Assembly: GCA_900752815.1 (NCBI GenBank)
Contig: CAADWS010000233.1
Location: forward strand, 1 to 36,815
Length of the DNA: 36,815 bases
DNA from: Bacteroidaceae bacterium
GTDB taxonomy: Bacteria > Bacteroidota > Bacteroidia > Bacteroidales > Bacteroidaceae
Direction: 5' to 3'
Positions within the stretch are counted from its first letter, which is position 1. Each line of letters opens with the position of its first letter. Below are positions 25,390 through 35,164 of the stretch, in pieces. The position numbers and the translations under genes are program-made. The notes under the pieces were generated by a model. That model did not search any database and was not told the DNA's origin. It saw only the letters and a list, made by a program, of their open reading frames with translations.

Positions 25390-27963
25390 TCACTGAATCA
25401 AACGCTGCGGGTATCCTCCGGCATCGCCGGCAGGCTTCCCTTTTTCTGTTTCCGGCAATACCTCCAATTCGTAGCTGCTGTCGTGAATGCACTTGCCCGT
25501 GCTTTCCTCTACGAGCGCCGCTTCGACACTGATAGGTTCCCGTTCCTCAACCTGCGGAAAATCAAATTCAAGATACCCCGCAAAGTAAGGTTCACTGGCA
25601 GGTATCTTCACTTTATGCTTGCCGGAATACAGCGTATGCTTTCCTTGCCGCACCTGATAATAAAGTTTGTATCCATTCATTTCTTCGGGAACATCATTAC
25701 AGATAAACACTGCCACACGTCCCTTATCTCCTGAATAGCCGTAAAAAGCATCCGGACGCAAGTTCACGGCTATTTTACTGAGAGCATCCTTGTACGCAAA
25801 ATAGGCAGGTTTGGCCTTACGCTCAGTATCCACAATGGCTTTCAGCCATCCGGCTGGCCATGCGTCTATAAGCAAATGGATTGAAAATGCATTCATCTTC
25901 GGATTGCGCCGTAATGCTTCCGTAAAAAGCCGGGTTGCCCACATCTGATATTCCCTGCTGCACTCCACCCAATCTTCCCGTGTACCCGATTTCAGCCGCA
26001 ACCATTTCTTTCCCACCCGCTCCGTCTGGCACAGGGGAATCTGGTTCGGACTCCAGGTGCCATCCTGACTGGCTTTTCTCCAGGATTCCGGATAATATTT
26101 ATCCATCAGCGCTATCCGGTCAAGACCTTCCGCACCAAATTCCCCACAGGAAACCATCCATCCGGGGATTGTATTGTACCATCCTCCCCTATAGACATTG
26201 CGCATATTGTTTCCATACCAGGTGTCATAGCAATGGTGGTCGGAACGCTTGCGGCCTACGTTTATGTAGTCCCCTTCTATCCATTTGGTTACCTGCCCGG
26301 GATTCAGACTGTCCGCAATTTCATCGAAGACCGTGAACAATGCCACGTGCCCGTTCCGGTTCAGCATGGCCGGTTTGCTGAAATCCGGTTCGTTACAGTA
26401 GGATATCAGGGCATTGCACGGATGGTTCCTGACCAGATACATCATTTCCTTGAATTGCGGAAGAACCTCGTCCACACAGTCTTTCCGATACCCGTTGAAG
26501 CAAGGCATGTCACATTGTGACAGCATCCCCAACTGGTCAAAATAATCAAATACCTCTTCCTGGCAAGGTTGCTGAGTCATTCTCCAGAAAGTCATCCCGG
26601 CTATTTTTGCCAGCAGAATGTCATCTACCAGCTGTTTGAAATCTCCACGCATGACACATTGCATCAGATTCCCCATCATATTGGCGCCCCTGAGCTTTAT
26701 TTCCTTCCCGTTCAGGAAGAAACGCCCCTTGGGCACGCTGGTGGTGGATTCCAGAAACGAGCGCATGCCGAAGGTCTGTTTTCCCGCATCGCACAGGTTA
26801 CCGTTCTGTTTCAGCATGACTTGCAACTGATATAACCACGGCTCCTCCAACGACCAGGTTTTCATTTTTTCCTTCGGTATGGCGATGCGGAATTTGTACA
26901 CGGCCCTGTGTGGCAGATTTTTTTCAGCACGGGGCACTGCCTCCACCTGCTGATTCTCCATCACCGTCTGCCTGAAATTCTGTCCGTACAATGAATAATA
27001 CAGTTCCCACGGGCCTTTTCCGAGAACATTTCCTTCAATTTCCACCTCTACCTCAGCCTGAGCCTTCTCCCAGTCGGGCCGCACATAGATGTCCCGGATA
27101 AAAACAGCAGGTCGGGATTCCATGTAACAACGTTGCCAAATGCCGAACCCCGGCGGGCAATTCTGCCATCCTTTGGCTTTTCCGGGTTCATCCCAGCCCG
27201 GTCCGCCGCAAGCAGCCAGCTTTTTGCCGAATTTCCGCTTCGGCCCCAGGAAATTATTATCTCCCATCATGATGGGCTCGTTTATCACATTGACTTCGAG
27301 TAAGTTCTTTCCTTTCTGAAGCAGGGGCTTGATGTCCCACTCAAAACTTCCCGACAATCCTACGTGTTTCCCTGCCAGTTTTCCATTCACATAAACTTCC
27401 GTACGATAGTCCACCCCGTTGAAATGAAGATAAATATGCCCGGCCGACAGTTGTTTCTCCGCAATGTCCAATGTTTTCCGGTATATGGCCTTTGCATGGT
27501 TTATGGGTCCTGTATAATGGGGAACAGTCACCTGCTGCCAAGGCTGGTCCACTGTTTCCATACTGTCTATCGGATATATGTTTCCCGCTTTGTCGGTACG
27601 CATATCGGAAGCCAGCAACCTCCATTCAAACTGCCGCAGTTCCTTCTGCCGGCGGGTTTTCGGCAAGCGGGGCGCCAGATTCTTCATGAAAGGTTCATAT
27701 TGCCGGCGCATTCGGGCCAGTTCCTTATCCAGTTGCTTTTGCGTTGTGATTTTCGAAGAGGACAAGTCAAACTGCTGAGGATTCTTCTCCCATGGCAGTT
27801 GGATATCAGGCAACTGAACCGGGGGATTTTTTTCCAGACCAACAGCCTCACTGACCTGCTGCAGCGCGATTTGTTCAAACAAGTCCATTTCCTGGCCCCA
27901 AACACACAGAGAACACCAAAACAGTGCGAGGCCCGTACACCAGATTTTTCCTTTCATTATCAT
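25390..27963 (-). CDS. Exported glycoside hydrolase family 2 enzyme
   Basis: This 857-aa protein has a signal peptide (MIMKGKIWCTGLALFWCSLCVWG, about 1-24; Met3 is an alternative start). A long linker-like region (25-125) and a GH2 sugar-binding jelly roll (about 130-280; LHFNGVDYRTEVYVNG) follow. An Ig-like domain and a TIM barrel (about 430-740) come next. The likely acid/base is Glu525 in SYCNEPDF. The nucleophile is Glu608 in SCGEFGAEG. Their spacing of 83 fits GH2. The substrate (beta-galactoside, glucuronide, mannoside or other) cannot be told from these motifs. The gene looks more AT-rich than its neighbours and ends against a MITE-like element, hinting at separate acquisition. It is divergent from the other hydrolase genes. 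Confidence 0.88.
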   Translation of the reverse strand: MIMKGKIWCTGLALFWCSLCVWGQEMDLFEQIALQQVSEAVGLEKNPPVQLPDIQLPWEKNPQQFDLSSSKITTQKQLDKELARMRRQYEPFMKNLAPRLPKTRRQKELRQFEWRLLASDMRTDKAGNIYPIDSMETVDQPWQQVTVPHYTGPINHAKAIYRKTLDIAEKQLSAGHIYLHFNGVDYRTEVYVNGKLAGKHVGLSGSFEWDIKPLLQKGKNLLEVNVINEPIMMGDNNFLGPKRKFGKKLAACGGPGWDEPGKAKGWQNCPPGFGIWQRCYMESRPAVFIRDIYVRPDWEKAQAEVEVEIEGNVLGKGPWELYYSLYGQNFRQTVMENQQVEAVPRAEKNLPHRAVYKFRIAIPKEKMKTWSLEEPWLYQLQVMLKQNGNLCDAGKQTFGMRSFLESTTSVPKGRFFLNGKEIKLRGANMMGNLMQCVMRGDFKQLVDDILLAKIAGMTFWRMTQQPCQEEVFDYFDQLGMLSQCDMPCFNGYRKDCVDEVLPQFKEMMYLVRNHPCNALISYCNEPDFSKPAMLNRNGHVALFTVFDEIADSLNPGQVTKWIEGDYINVGRKRSDHHCYDTWYGNNMRNVYRGGWYNTIPGWMVSCGEFGAEGLDRIALMDKYYPESWRKASQDGTWSPNQIPLCQTERVGKKWLRLKSGTREDWVECSREYQMWATRLFTEALRRNPKMNAFSIHLLIDAWPAGWLKAIVDTERKAKPAYFAYKDALSKIAVNLRPDAFYGYSGDKGRVAVFICNDVPEEMNGYKLYYQVRQGKHTLYSGKHKVKIPASEPYFAGYLEFDFPQVEEREPISVEAALVEESTGKCIHDSSYELEVLPETEKGKPAGDAGGYPQRLIQ

Positions 27964-28436
27964 TTTTTTCTTTTCCGCCGGCTACGACTTTATCCGGATT
28001 CTTCAGATAAAACCATCCGCTGCGACGACTATTTTTAACAGATACGGCAAAGGAAGAGAACGGAAGAAATATAAAAGCCGATTCTGCCGATTCCTATTCT
28101 GCCGGACTACCCTCTATTCTGCAAAAATACGTAATCTACATTGCCGGAACAAAAAAACAGACATTATTTTTTACTCCATAATTATCTGATATACAATATC
28201 TATTTCACTTTTTTCTCCCCAAAATCCCCCAAAAAGGGGAAACGCTTTGAAAGTACTTTATTTGGTTTTCAAATCCATACGATAATATCTTTTCATTTTC
28301 TCTGAACAGAAACCGCAATTTGTTTTTTTGTAAAAAAATACACATACACAACTGACGAAAGATTCGAGTTATGGCATAAATCCGCTATTCAATTTGTACA
28401 ACCGGCCGCATTTTCCTGTTATTGCCCGGCAAAACC

Positions 28437-28574
28437 AAGCCTGAAAACTGCGTTTTCCATTTGATATTGCGCTCGCCTTTCACTATATTTTCATAATATA
28501 GGAGGCGGCTCGGCAGTGACAAGCCTGAAAACTGTGTTTTCGTCTTGTCACTGCGCTCGCCTTTCACTATATTT
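28437..28574. repeat. Two 54-bp direct repeats, 84 bp apart, with hairpins
   Basis: Copies at 28437-28490 and 28521-28574 share AAGCCTGAAAACTG, GTTTTC, and a 21-base 3' block running from TGCGCTCG through CTTTCACTATATTT. Each has a small hairpin, GAAAAC-tgY-GTTTTC. In copy 2 this is enclosed by an 11-bp perfect stem, GCAGTGACAAG (28513-28523) with CTTGTCACTGC (28544-28554). In copy 1 the outer stem is decayed. From memory, similar sequence occurs between genes in other Bacteroidales, so it is probably an interspersed family, but I could not check this. Confidence 0.8.
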
Positions 28575-28575
28575 G
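28544..28575 (+). promoter_or_regulatory. Candidate promoter of the sialidase-fold/GH36/GH95 cluster
   Basis: CTTG (28544-28547), 20 bases, then TATATTTG (28568-28575) is close to TTTG N19-21 TAnnTTTG. The start would be near 28582, with a leader of about 80 nt. Both boxes lie inside the second 54-bp repeat, and the -33 box is part of the hairpin stem. The first repeat has TATATTTT at the matching place. Confidence 0.5.
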
Positions 28576-28663
28576 TACCGTACAAGGTTTATGTGCCGGA
28601 ACACGGAGCATATCCGGAAGCTTTCACGGCACAAACTGAAATCTACACATTGACCGAACAACT

Positions 28664-30334
28664 ATGAAAAACACGGCCCTGCTCCTTCTGCTGACTTGGT
28701 TTTCCTTACCTACGACACCGCTCACGGCCGATAGCCGGCTCGACAGCGTATATGCCCCCGTCGTCGTGGGCATACCGCCCTGTGATGCCTACATCGGACT
28801 CTCACTGATGCCCGACGGCGAAATACGACACTACAATTACGGAGCACAGCCCGACCGGCCCACTCCCGGCTATCTTTCCAGCCGGGACCACGGTTTCAAC
28901 TGGAAACGCATGTCCCTGCCTCCCGAACTTCCCTATGCCGACCAGCGCTCACCCATCAGCGGTGAATATATCCGCCTGTTCTGCACGGACAACGGGGTGT
29001 TTGCGCTACGCACCGAAGGCGGACTTGAAGGGGGACGCACCATTACCAGAATCGACAACCGGCCGGGCATCATGAACAAGCCGCCCCTTTTCATCCGGGG
29101 AGGCAAACGCATCCTGTCGGGCGCCCACCGCACCGACCGCAGCGGAGCCTACGTCTATTATTCCGATGACGACGGACGCACCTGGAAAGCCTCTGCACAG
29201 GTCACAGTCCCGCTCCACCGGAAAGGCGGATGGCATCAGGGAGTCAGGTGGAACCATGGCGCTGTGGAGCCCACCATAGCGGAACTCGCCGACGGACGCC
29301 TTTGGATGATTATGCGCACCTCGCAGGACCGGCACTACCAGTCGTTCTCCCACGACGGCGGCGCCACCTGGACTCCGGCCACGCCCTCGCCCTTCTACGG
29401 CACCATCACCATGCCCACACTCTACCGCATGGCCGACGGCCGCCTGCTCTTCTTCTGGAGCAACACTACGCCACTGCCCGAACTGGCCCGTGCCGACGGC
29501 GTGTGGGAAGACGTCTTCACCAACCGCGACGCCGCACACGTGGCCATATCGGCCGACGACGGACGCACCTGGAGCGGATTCCGCGAACTCCTGCTCAGCC
29601 CGGAGCGCAACAGCCACCACTACCAGGCACCGGCCGACAAGAGCGTGCATCAGGTGCAGGCTGTCGAAGTGGCGCCCGGAAAAATGCTGGTGGCGGTGGG
29701 ACAAAACCCGGAGTGCCGCCGCCTGCTGCTCTTCGACGTTAACTGGCTCAACGAGCCCCGGCGCTCATGTGACTTCACCAACGGACTGGAAGACTGGTCG
29801 GCCTTCCGATATTATAAAGGCATCACCGGCCACTGTTGCTACAACCGGCAGGCCCAACCGCTGCTTGTCCCTCATCCCGACCAGCCCGGACAACGGGTTC
29901 TCCGCCTGGGCTATACCCGAAACGACTCGCTGGTGCAGGACAATGACGGCGCCGTGTGGAACTTCCCGGCCGCCCGCAACGGCGAACTCATCATGCGCCT
30001 GCAAATTCCCGAAAAGGCGGCCCGCGTCCACCTGATACTCAACGACCGCTGGTTCAATTCCACCGACAGTGTAGCCAGGCATGAATGCATGTACACCCTC
30101 CCGCTCACCCGCAACCGCCTTCAGATTTCCGACAACGGCTGGCACCATCTGCGCATCCTCTGGCAGCAGAACCGACCGGCACAACTCTACGTCGATGGAA
30201 AAAAACAGGCCACACTGCCGGTGATATGCCCCACGGAACACGGGCCGTCCTATCTCCATCTGCTCGGCGAACCGGTTCCGGCCGACGAAGGTGTACACAT
30301 CGAATTTGTCGAAGCCGGAAAGGTGCTGCTCTGA
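28664..30334 (+). CDS. Exported sialidase-fold (Asp-box) protein
   Basis: This 556-aa protein has a signal peptide (MKNTALLLLLTWFSLPTTPL, cleavage near 22). Its six-bladed propeller carries four Asp boxes of the SxDxGxxW type: SRDHGFNW (73-80), SDDDGRTW (167-174), SHDGGATW (229-236) and SADDGRTW (296-303). EPTIAELADGRLWMIMRT (202-219) is a typical BNR/sialidase-like blade. Residues about 365-556 form a second domain that looks like a concanavalin/LamG-type sandwich (NGWHHLRILW, LYVDGKKQ). A complete sialidase Arg triad could not be assigned, so sialidase activity is unproven. Other exo-acting activities are possible. It heads a same-strand hydrolase run and is probably co-transcribed with the GH36-like gene 128 bases on. 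Confidence 0.8.
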   Translation: MKNTALLLLLTWFSLPTTPLTADSRLDSVYAPVVVGIPPCDAYIGLSLMPDGEIRHYNYGAQPDRPTPGYLSSRDHGFNWKRMSLPPELPYADQRSPISGEYIRLFCTDNGVFALRTEGGLEGGRTITRIDNRPGIMNKPPLFIRGGKRILSGAHRTDRSGAYVYYSDDDGRTWKASAQVTVPLHRKGGWHQGVRWNHGAVEPTIAELADGRLWMIMRTSQDRHYQSFSHDGGATWTPATPSPFYGTITMPTLYRMADGRLLFFWSNTTPLPELARADGVWEDVFTNRDAAHVAISADDGRTWSGFRELLLSPERNSHHYQAPADKSVHQVQAVEVAPGKMLVAVGQNPECRRLLLFDVNWLNEPRRSCDFTNGLEDWSAFRYYKGITGHCCYNRQAQPLLVPHPDQPGQRVLRLGYTRNDSLVQDNDGAVWNFPAARNGELIMRLQIPEKAARVHLILNDRWFNSTDSVARHECMYTLPLTRNRLQISDNGWHHLRILWQQNRPAQLYVDGKKQATLPVICPTEHGPSYLHLLGEPVPADEGVHIEFVEAGKVLL

Positions 30335-30462
30335 CGCACCCCGTCGGCCCGCATCCACCCTTTCCGGAAACAGGACCATCTGCACAAACGCCTGAAAACG
30401 AAAAGAAAAACAGTTAAAAAACGGCATCCTCAACCGCACACATTATCAACCTTATTTTTACC

Positions 30463-32547
30463 ATGAAAAAAAAACTCATTGTGATGATTTGCCTGAGCTT
30501 GTTGTGTCAAACAGCCAGCCGACTGAACGCCAGGAACACTTTTGAAAAAATCCATCAGTCGCTCAAAGGAGCCGTCGCCTTTACCTCGGGCGACACTTTA
30601 ACCGTTTCCACCCGTCAGGTGGAACGGAAATGGATACTGACAGCGTCCGGTTTACGCACCATATCGTTCAAAGACCTTTCCAACGGTAAGGAATATTGCA
30701 GGCCCACCGACCATGTTACAGCCGACTGGGACTTGCCGGGAGCCATCCGTCCCGACACAAAAGGCCAGTTGCTTTCCGTCCGCGTACGCCGTTCCAACGA
30801 TGACGGCTTCATCAACGACTTTCTCGAAGTTGTGACCCATTTCCGTTACGACTCTGCCCGCATCGAACTGCAACACGTCGTCTGGGTGTTTCCGAACAGT
30901 CCGGGCATACGCACCCAACTGCGGGTAAAGGCCCTCGAAAACTTCAGTCCCAAAGGTCTGCCGGAGGGAGAAACCACCAAGAACTATTATGGCAACACCA
31001 TGGCCGTGCCCAGCGCACGTACCGAATATCTTCCACTCGACTACAGCCGGAAGAACCGCCGCCGCTACTGGGGATACTATAACGACCCGGGCACCCGGCA
31101 CGACCAGAGCAAAAACATGCTGAAGGAGGAAATTGTCACCGGTTACCCGCTCTTCCAGAATGAAGACATACACTGGGCCAGCGGCATCAGCACCGAATAT
31201 GGCGAACAGGGCGAAAACGGGGTCATCGTCGTCAAGGAATCCCACAAATGCGTCAACCAGCAGGGACATTACACCGGAAGCTTCTACGCAGGGCCCGACG
31301 GACTCAAAGTCACCGGCTGGGGACTCAAGCCCGACGAAATCGTCAGCGACAGATTCCGCGAATGCTGGGCCACCTGGACCCTGCTCTTCAACGGCGGAAA
31401 CGACGGGATGCAGCTGGCGCTGAAACGCTTCGACAGGGCACGCTATCCTGTCTTTCCCCAGCGCGACATCATGATTATCAATGACACCTGGGGGCCGGCC
31501 AATCCCGGCGGCAGCCAGTTTGCCGGAGAAAGTCACCTGCTGAAGGAAATCCCCCTCCTGGCAGACCTCGGCATCGACGTGCTCCGCATCGACGACGGCT
31601 GGCAAATCAATCCGTGGAAAGGAAAAGACGAGGTGTTTCTCCCCAGCTATCCCGACCAGTGGAAAAACATCCTGGCCGCCTGCAAGAAAAATCATCTGAA
31701 ACTCGGACTCTGGGTAGCCATACAAAGAGCACAGCAGAAGGACCTGCTGAAAAATCTGAAAGACGCGGAAGTCGTTACCTGGAAAGTCGATTTCGACCAT
31801 CTGAACAATCGCGCCGCCTTTGAAAACCGGTTCAGGAATATCCGCGAAATCATGAAGGCTGCCTGGATGAAGACACAGTTCTCCTTTTGCCCGGAATATG
31901 CCGACCCCCGATACGGATGGTACTATGCCAAGGAATATGGCAGCATTTACTTCCAGAACATCCAGGAAGCACTGCCGGAGCATCTGATTATGGTGCCTTA
32001 TCACGTGCTGCGCCAAAACTGGCTCATGTCCAAATATTTCAACAGCAACAAGCTGCAGGTGCTGCTGCAAAATCCCAAACGGGCCGACGCAAGATACAGC
32101 GATGCGCCGCTCCACCGCCACGATTACTGTTTCGCCATGGGGCTCCCCTTTGTCCCCGTATTCTTCCAAAGCGCGCAATTTCTGGACGCAGAAGGCCGGA
32201 AAGAACTGAAAGAACTGATTTCCGTCTACAAGCAACACCGGGAAAAAATGTTCAGCTGCTACACCTTCCCCATCGGCGAAACCCCTTCCAACGCAAGCTG
32301 GTCGGGCTTCCAGATGACCGACGACAGCTTGGAGGAAGGATTCCTGCTGCTGTTTCGCGAAATCCACAATCAGGAAACGGAAAAACCGCTGCAACTGAAG
32401 TTTTTGGCCGGAAAAACGCTCATGGTCAAGAATCTGATGACCGGAACCTCGGAAAAAGTGAAAGCCGACAGTCAAGGAACCGTCCGGTTTTCCATCCCGC
32501 AGCCGGCCGGATTCCTTTACCTCAAATATCAGGTCGTGAAATCCTGA
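30463..32547 (+). CDS. Exported GH36-like (clan GH-D) alpha-galactosidase
   Basis: This 694-aa protein has an N-terminal signal (MKKKLIVMICLSLLCQTASR). A beta-sandwich N-domain follows, then a TIM barrel from about residue 340. DDGWQ (377-381) and TWKVDFDH, with Asp443 as likely nucleophile, are clan GH-D signatures. LGLWVAIQ fits barrel strand 3. FCPEYADPRYGW, about 30 residues after Asp443, lies where the acid/base Asp is expected but differs from the common SCxxGGxRxD form. Activity on alpha-galactosides is therefore likely but not certain. It has no promoter of its own in the 128-base gap and is followed 84 bases later by the GH95 gene. Confidence 0.8.
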   Translation: MKKKLIVMICLSLLCQTASRLNARNTFEKIHQSLKGAVAFTSGDTLTVSTRQVERKWILTASGLRTISFKDLSNGKEYCRPTDHVTADWDLPGAIRPDTKGQLLSVRVRRSNDDGFINDFLEVVTHFRYDSARIELQHVVWVFPNSPGIRTQLRVKALENFSPKGLPEGETTKNYYGNTMAVPSARTEYLPLDYSRKNRRRYWGYYNDPGTRHDQSKNMLKEEIVTGYPLFQNEDIHWASGISTEYGEQGENGVIVVKESHKCVNQQGHYTGSFYAGPDGLKVTGWGLKPDEIVSDRFRECWATWTLLFNGGNDGMQLALKRFDRARYPVFPQRDIMIINDTWGPANPGGSQFAGESHLLKEIPLLADLGIDVLRIDDGWQINPWKGKDEVFLPSYPDQWKNILAACKKNHLKLGLWVAIQRAQQKDLLKNLKDAEVVTWKVDFDHLNNRAAFENRFRNIREIMKAAWMKTQFSFCPEYADPRYGWYYAKEYGSIYFQNIQEALPEHLIMVPYHVLRQNWLMSKYFNSNKLQVLLQNPKRADARYSDAPLHRHDYCFAMGLPFVPVFFQSAQFLDAEGRKELKELISVYKQHREKMFSCYTFPIGETPSNASWSGFQMTDDSLEEGFLLLFREIHNQETEKPLQLKFLAGKTLMVKNLMTGTSEKVKADSQGTVRFSIPQPAGFLYLKYQVVKS

Positions 32548-32631
32548 CGGAAAAGACATGCCCTCTCCGGCACCCCCAAAAAAAGAATGAATCAGAACAA
32601 CGCAAAACATAAATTTTATCCATCTGCAAAC

Positions 32632-34992
32632 ATGAAAAAAGGAATCCATTTCTTATTCTTCTGGCTGATGAGCCTGGCGGCAGCCGCCCAGCAGCCCGAC
32701 TGCACCCTGTGGTATGCACAGGAAGCCAACGACTGGAACGAAGCCCTGCCCGTGGGCAACGGACGCCTGGGAGCCATGATTTATGGCGGCACCGCAAAGG
32801 AAACGGTGCAGCTCAACGAAGAAAGCCTGTGGGGCGGATACCGCAACGATGCCAACGCCAATGCCGCCAGCCACTTGCCTGAAATACAGCGCCTGCTGCT
32901 CGAAGGGAAAATCAGCGAAGCCTCAGCCCTTTCCGAACGCTACATGCGAAGCCAGCCGCTGCGCATACGGTCTTACCAGACTTTCGGCGAACTGCAACTG
33001 GACTTCCTCGCCAGCCAGGGCAAGGTGGAAAAAGACAGCTACCGCCGCGAACTGAACCTGGAAACCGGCATCGCCGCCGTAACCTACCGGGCCGGCGGAG
33101 TGACCTACCGGCGCGAAGTGTTCTGCTCTGCCCCCGACAATCTGCTCGTGCTCCATCTGACGGCCGACAAGCCCGGCGCACTGACCTTCCGCCTGCAATA
33201 CAGCCGCCGGCAGGACGCCACGGCCTGCGCTGACGGCCCCGACCGTCTGGCCATCAGCGGACAGGTGTATGACGCGCCGGCCACCGACTGCGGCGAAACC
33301 GGACTACACCTGCGCTTTGCCGGACTCCTGCAGGCCACCCACAAGGGCGGAAGCCTGCAGGCGGCCTCCAACGCCATCTACGTGGAAAAGGCCGACGAAG
33401 TGACCCTCTACTTCACCGCCGCCACCGACTATAACTTCCGGCAACTCAACTTCGACCGCAACATCGACCCCGCCGCCCTGTGCCGCGACATCCTCCGGCG
33501 GGCCGACCTCACCGACGTCTCCGCCCTCCGCCAGCGCCACATCGCCGACCACGCCGCCCTCTTCAACCGGGTGGCCTTCCACATGGGCCAACCCTCCACT
33601 CTGCCCACCGACCAGCGGCTGAAGGCCGTGAAAAACGGAGCCACCGACCTCGGACTCATCACCCTCTACTTCCAGTATGGCCGCTACCTGCTGATGAATT
33701 CCTCCCGCGCTCCCGGCATCCTGCCCGCCAACCTCCAGGGCATCTGGAACCAGGACATCCAGGCCGCCTGGAATTCCGACTTCCACACCAACATCAACAT
33801 CCAGATGAACTACTGGCCCGCCGAAGTGTGCAACCTTTCCGAAACGGTGCTGCCCTTCTCACGCCTCATCACAGCCCTGCGCGAACCCGGCAGACTGACG
33901 GCACGCAAAACCTACAACGCCGACGGATGGACCGTCAACCATCTGACCAATCCCTTCGGCCACACGGCCATCTCCGACGGCGTAGGCTGGGGCACCTTCC
34001 CCATTGCCGGCCCCTGGCTCACGCTGCACCAGTGGGAGCACTACCGCTTCACTGCCGACCGCAACTATCTCGCCGGCGAAGCCTATCCGGCCATGAAGGA
34101 AGCTGCCGAATTCCTCCTTTCCTTCCTCGTCAAAGACAAGAACAGCCATTGGGTGACCGCTCCTTCCAACTCGCCCGAAAATCACTACCGGATGCCCGAC
34201 GGCAAGGCATATCAGCTCACCTATGGGGCCACGATGGACATCGAAATCATCCGCGAACTCTTCCAGGCCTGCCTCGATGCCCAAAAGGTGCTCAAAACCG
34301 ACACCCAATTCGGAAAACGGCTGAAAAAGGTCATGAACGACCTGCCGCCCATCCGCATCAGCCGCCGTTACCAGACGATACAGGAATGGATTGAGGACTA
34401 CGAAGAAGTGGAGCCGGGCCACCGCCACATCTCCCATCTCTTCGGCCTCTATCCCGGCAGCACCATCACCCCCGACCAGCCGGAACTCTTCGAAGCCGCC
34501 CGGCGAACCATACAGCGGCGACGCTACTACAACGAAAACGCCGGACAGCGCAACGGCTCCTACACCGGTTGGAGCAGGGCCTGGATGATTAACTTCTACG
34601 CCCGTCTGCTCGACGGAGCCGAAGCCGGAAAAAACGTGCAGCTACTCCTGGCACAAATGACGCAGAACAATCTCTTCAACATCCATCCGCCCTTCCAGAT
34701 TGAAGGCAACTTCGGCGGCACCGCCGGCATCGCCGAAATGCTCCTGCAAAGCCATAACGGAGAAATCCACCTGCTGCCCGCCCTTCCGCCCGAATGGAGC
34801 CGCGGACAGGTGAAAGGCCTTTGCGCCCGCGGAGGGTTTGAAGTCGACATGACCTGGGACGGCGGCACACTGAAGGAAGCCACCCTGCGTCCGAAATTCA
34901 ACGGGAAAGTGCGCGTGCGCTACGGCAAGCACCTCCGCACCCTCTCCTGCAAGGCCGGCGAGCCGGTCACCCTTTCCTTCGCCCGGAACTGA
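32632..34992 (+). CDS. Exported GH95 enzyme (alpha-L-fucosidase type)
   Basis: This 786-aa protein starts at the ATG at 32632, which places a signal peptide ([20 protein letters not shown]) at the N-terminus. The upstream ATG (32587) would add 15 residues in front. [20 protein letters not shown] is the family N-terminal signature. The (alpha/alpha)6 barrel carries [11 protein letters not shown] (Asn387, Asn389), PSNSPENHY (Glu516, proposed acid) and [14 protein letters not shown]. Next comes [19 protein letters not shown], where Glu691 occupies the place I expect Asp in GH95. GH95 enzymes mostly release alpha-1,2-fucose, and some act on alpha-galactosides, so substrate is uncertain. Next to GH36, sialidase-fold and GH2 genes, it points to a fucosylated, galactose-containing glycan. 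Confidence 0.9.
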   Translation: MKKGIHFLFFWLMSLAAAAQQPDCTLWYAQEANDWNEALPVGNGRLGAMIYGGTAKETVQLNEESLWGGYRNDANANAASHLPEIQRLLLEGKISEASALSERYMRSQPLRIRSYQTFGELQLDFLASQGKVEKDSYRRELNLETGIAAVTYRAGGVTYRREVFCSAPDNLLVLHLTADKPGALTFRLQYSRRQDATACADGPDRLAISGQVYDAPATDCGETGLHLRFAGLLQATHKGGSLQAASNAIYVEKADEVTLYFTAATDYNFRQLNFDRNIDPAALCRDILRRADLTDVSALRQRHIADHAALFNRVAFHMGQPSTLPTDQRLKAVKNGATDLGLITLYFQYGRYLLMNSSRAPGILPANLQGIWNQDIQAAWNSDFHTNINIQMNYWPAEVCNLSETVLPFSRLITALREPGRLTARKTYNADGWTVNHLTNPFGHTAISDGVGWGTFPIAGPWLTLHQWEHYRFTADRNYLAGEAYPAMKEAAEFLLSFLVKDKNSHWVTAPSNSPENHYRMPDGKAYQLTYGATMDIEIIRELFQACLDAQKVLKTDTQFGKRLKKVMNDLPPIRISRRYQTIQEWIEDYEEVEPGHRHISHLFGLYPGSTITPDQPELFEAARRTIQRRRYYNENAGQRNGSYTGWSRAWMINFYARLLDGAEAGKNVQLLLAQMTQNNLFNIHPPFQIEGNFGGTAGIAEMLLQSHNGEIHLLPALPPEWSRGQVKGLCARGGFEVDMTWDGGTLKEATLRPKFNGKVRVRYGKHLRTLSCKAGEPVTLSFARN

Positions 34993-35164
34993 CCGGCCTC
35001 CGTGCAGGCCGCGGCGGCAGGGGGGGAGGAAAGGATATGCACAACCAACGCCCGCGCCGCCGCAGCCCTGCACTCCTGTGCCGACAAAAGGAACAGGAGC
35101 CGCAAAACTCCCTCACACACGACCCCCCCAAAAAAACGTATCACACGGAACAGACCTGCTGACA

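Larger units (their letters stand above)
27964..28663. other. 700-bp divergent intergenic region between GH2 and the sialidase-fold gene
   Basis: Starting from the GH2 end there are three ATTCTGC heptamers at 28081, 28096 and 28126, 15 and 30 bases apart. A - strand box, TATTTTTG (28139 to 28132), matches TAnnTTTG and could serve GH2, though without a good -33 box. An AT-rich stretch (28140-28390) has no clear element except a short CCCC/GGGG hairpin near 28222-28240. Two 54-bp direct repeats follow, then the promoter of the + strand gene cluster. The 66-codon open frame on the - strand (28385-28585) only reads the repeats. Confidence 0.65.

Noticed and set aside
25345..25734. 129-codon + strand frame starting inside the MITE-like element
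   Set aside because: It runs antisense through the 3' end of GH2 and has no independent support.
28385..28585. 66-codon open frame on the - strand with a repeated NIVKGER motif
   Set aside because: The peptide repeat is just the translation of the two 54-bp DNA repeats, and hairpins explain the sequence better. I cannot fully exclude a small peptide, but nothing supports one.
30652..32649. 665-codon open frame on the - strand
   Set aside because: It is antisense to the GH36-like gene, whose catalytic motifs and signal peptide are clear.
34995..35010. Terminator directly after GH95
   Set aside because: GGCCT/AGGCC gives only a 5-bp stem and no T-tract follows on the + strand. Too weak to list as a feature.
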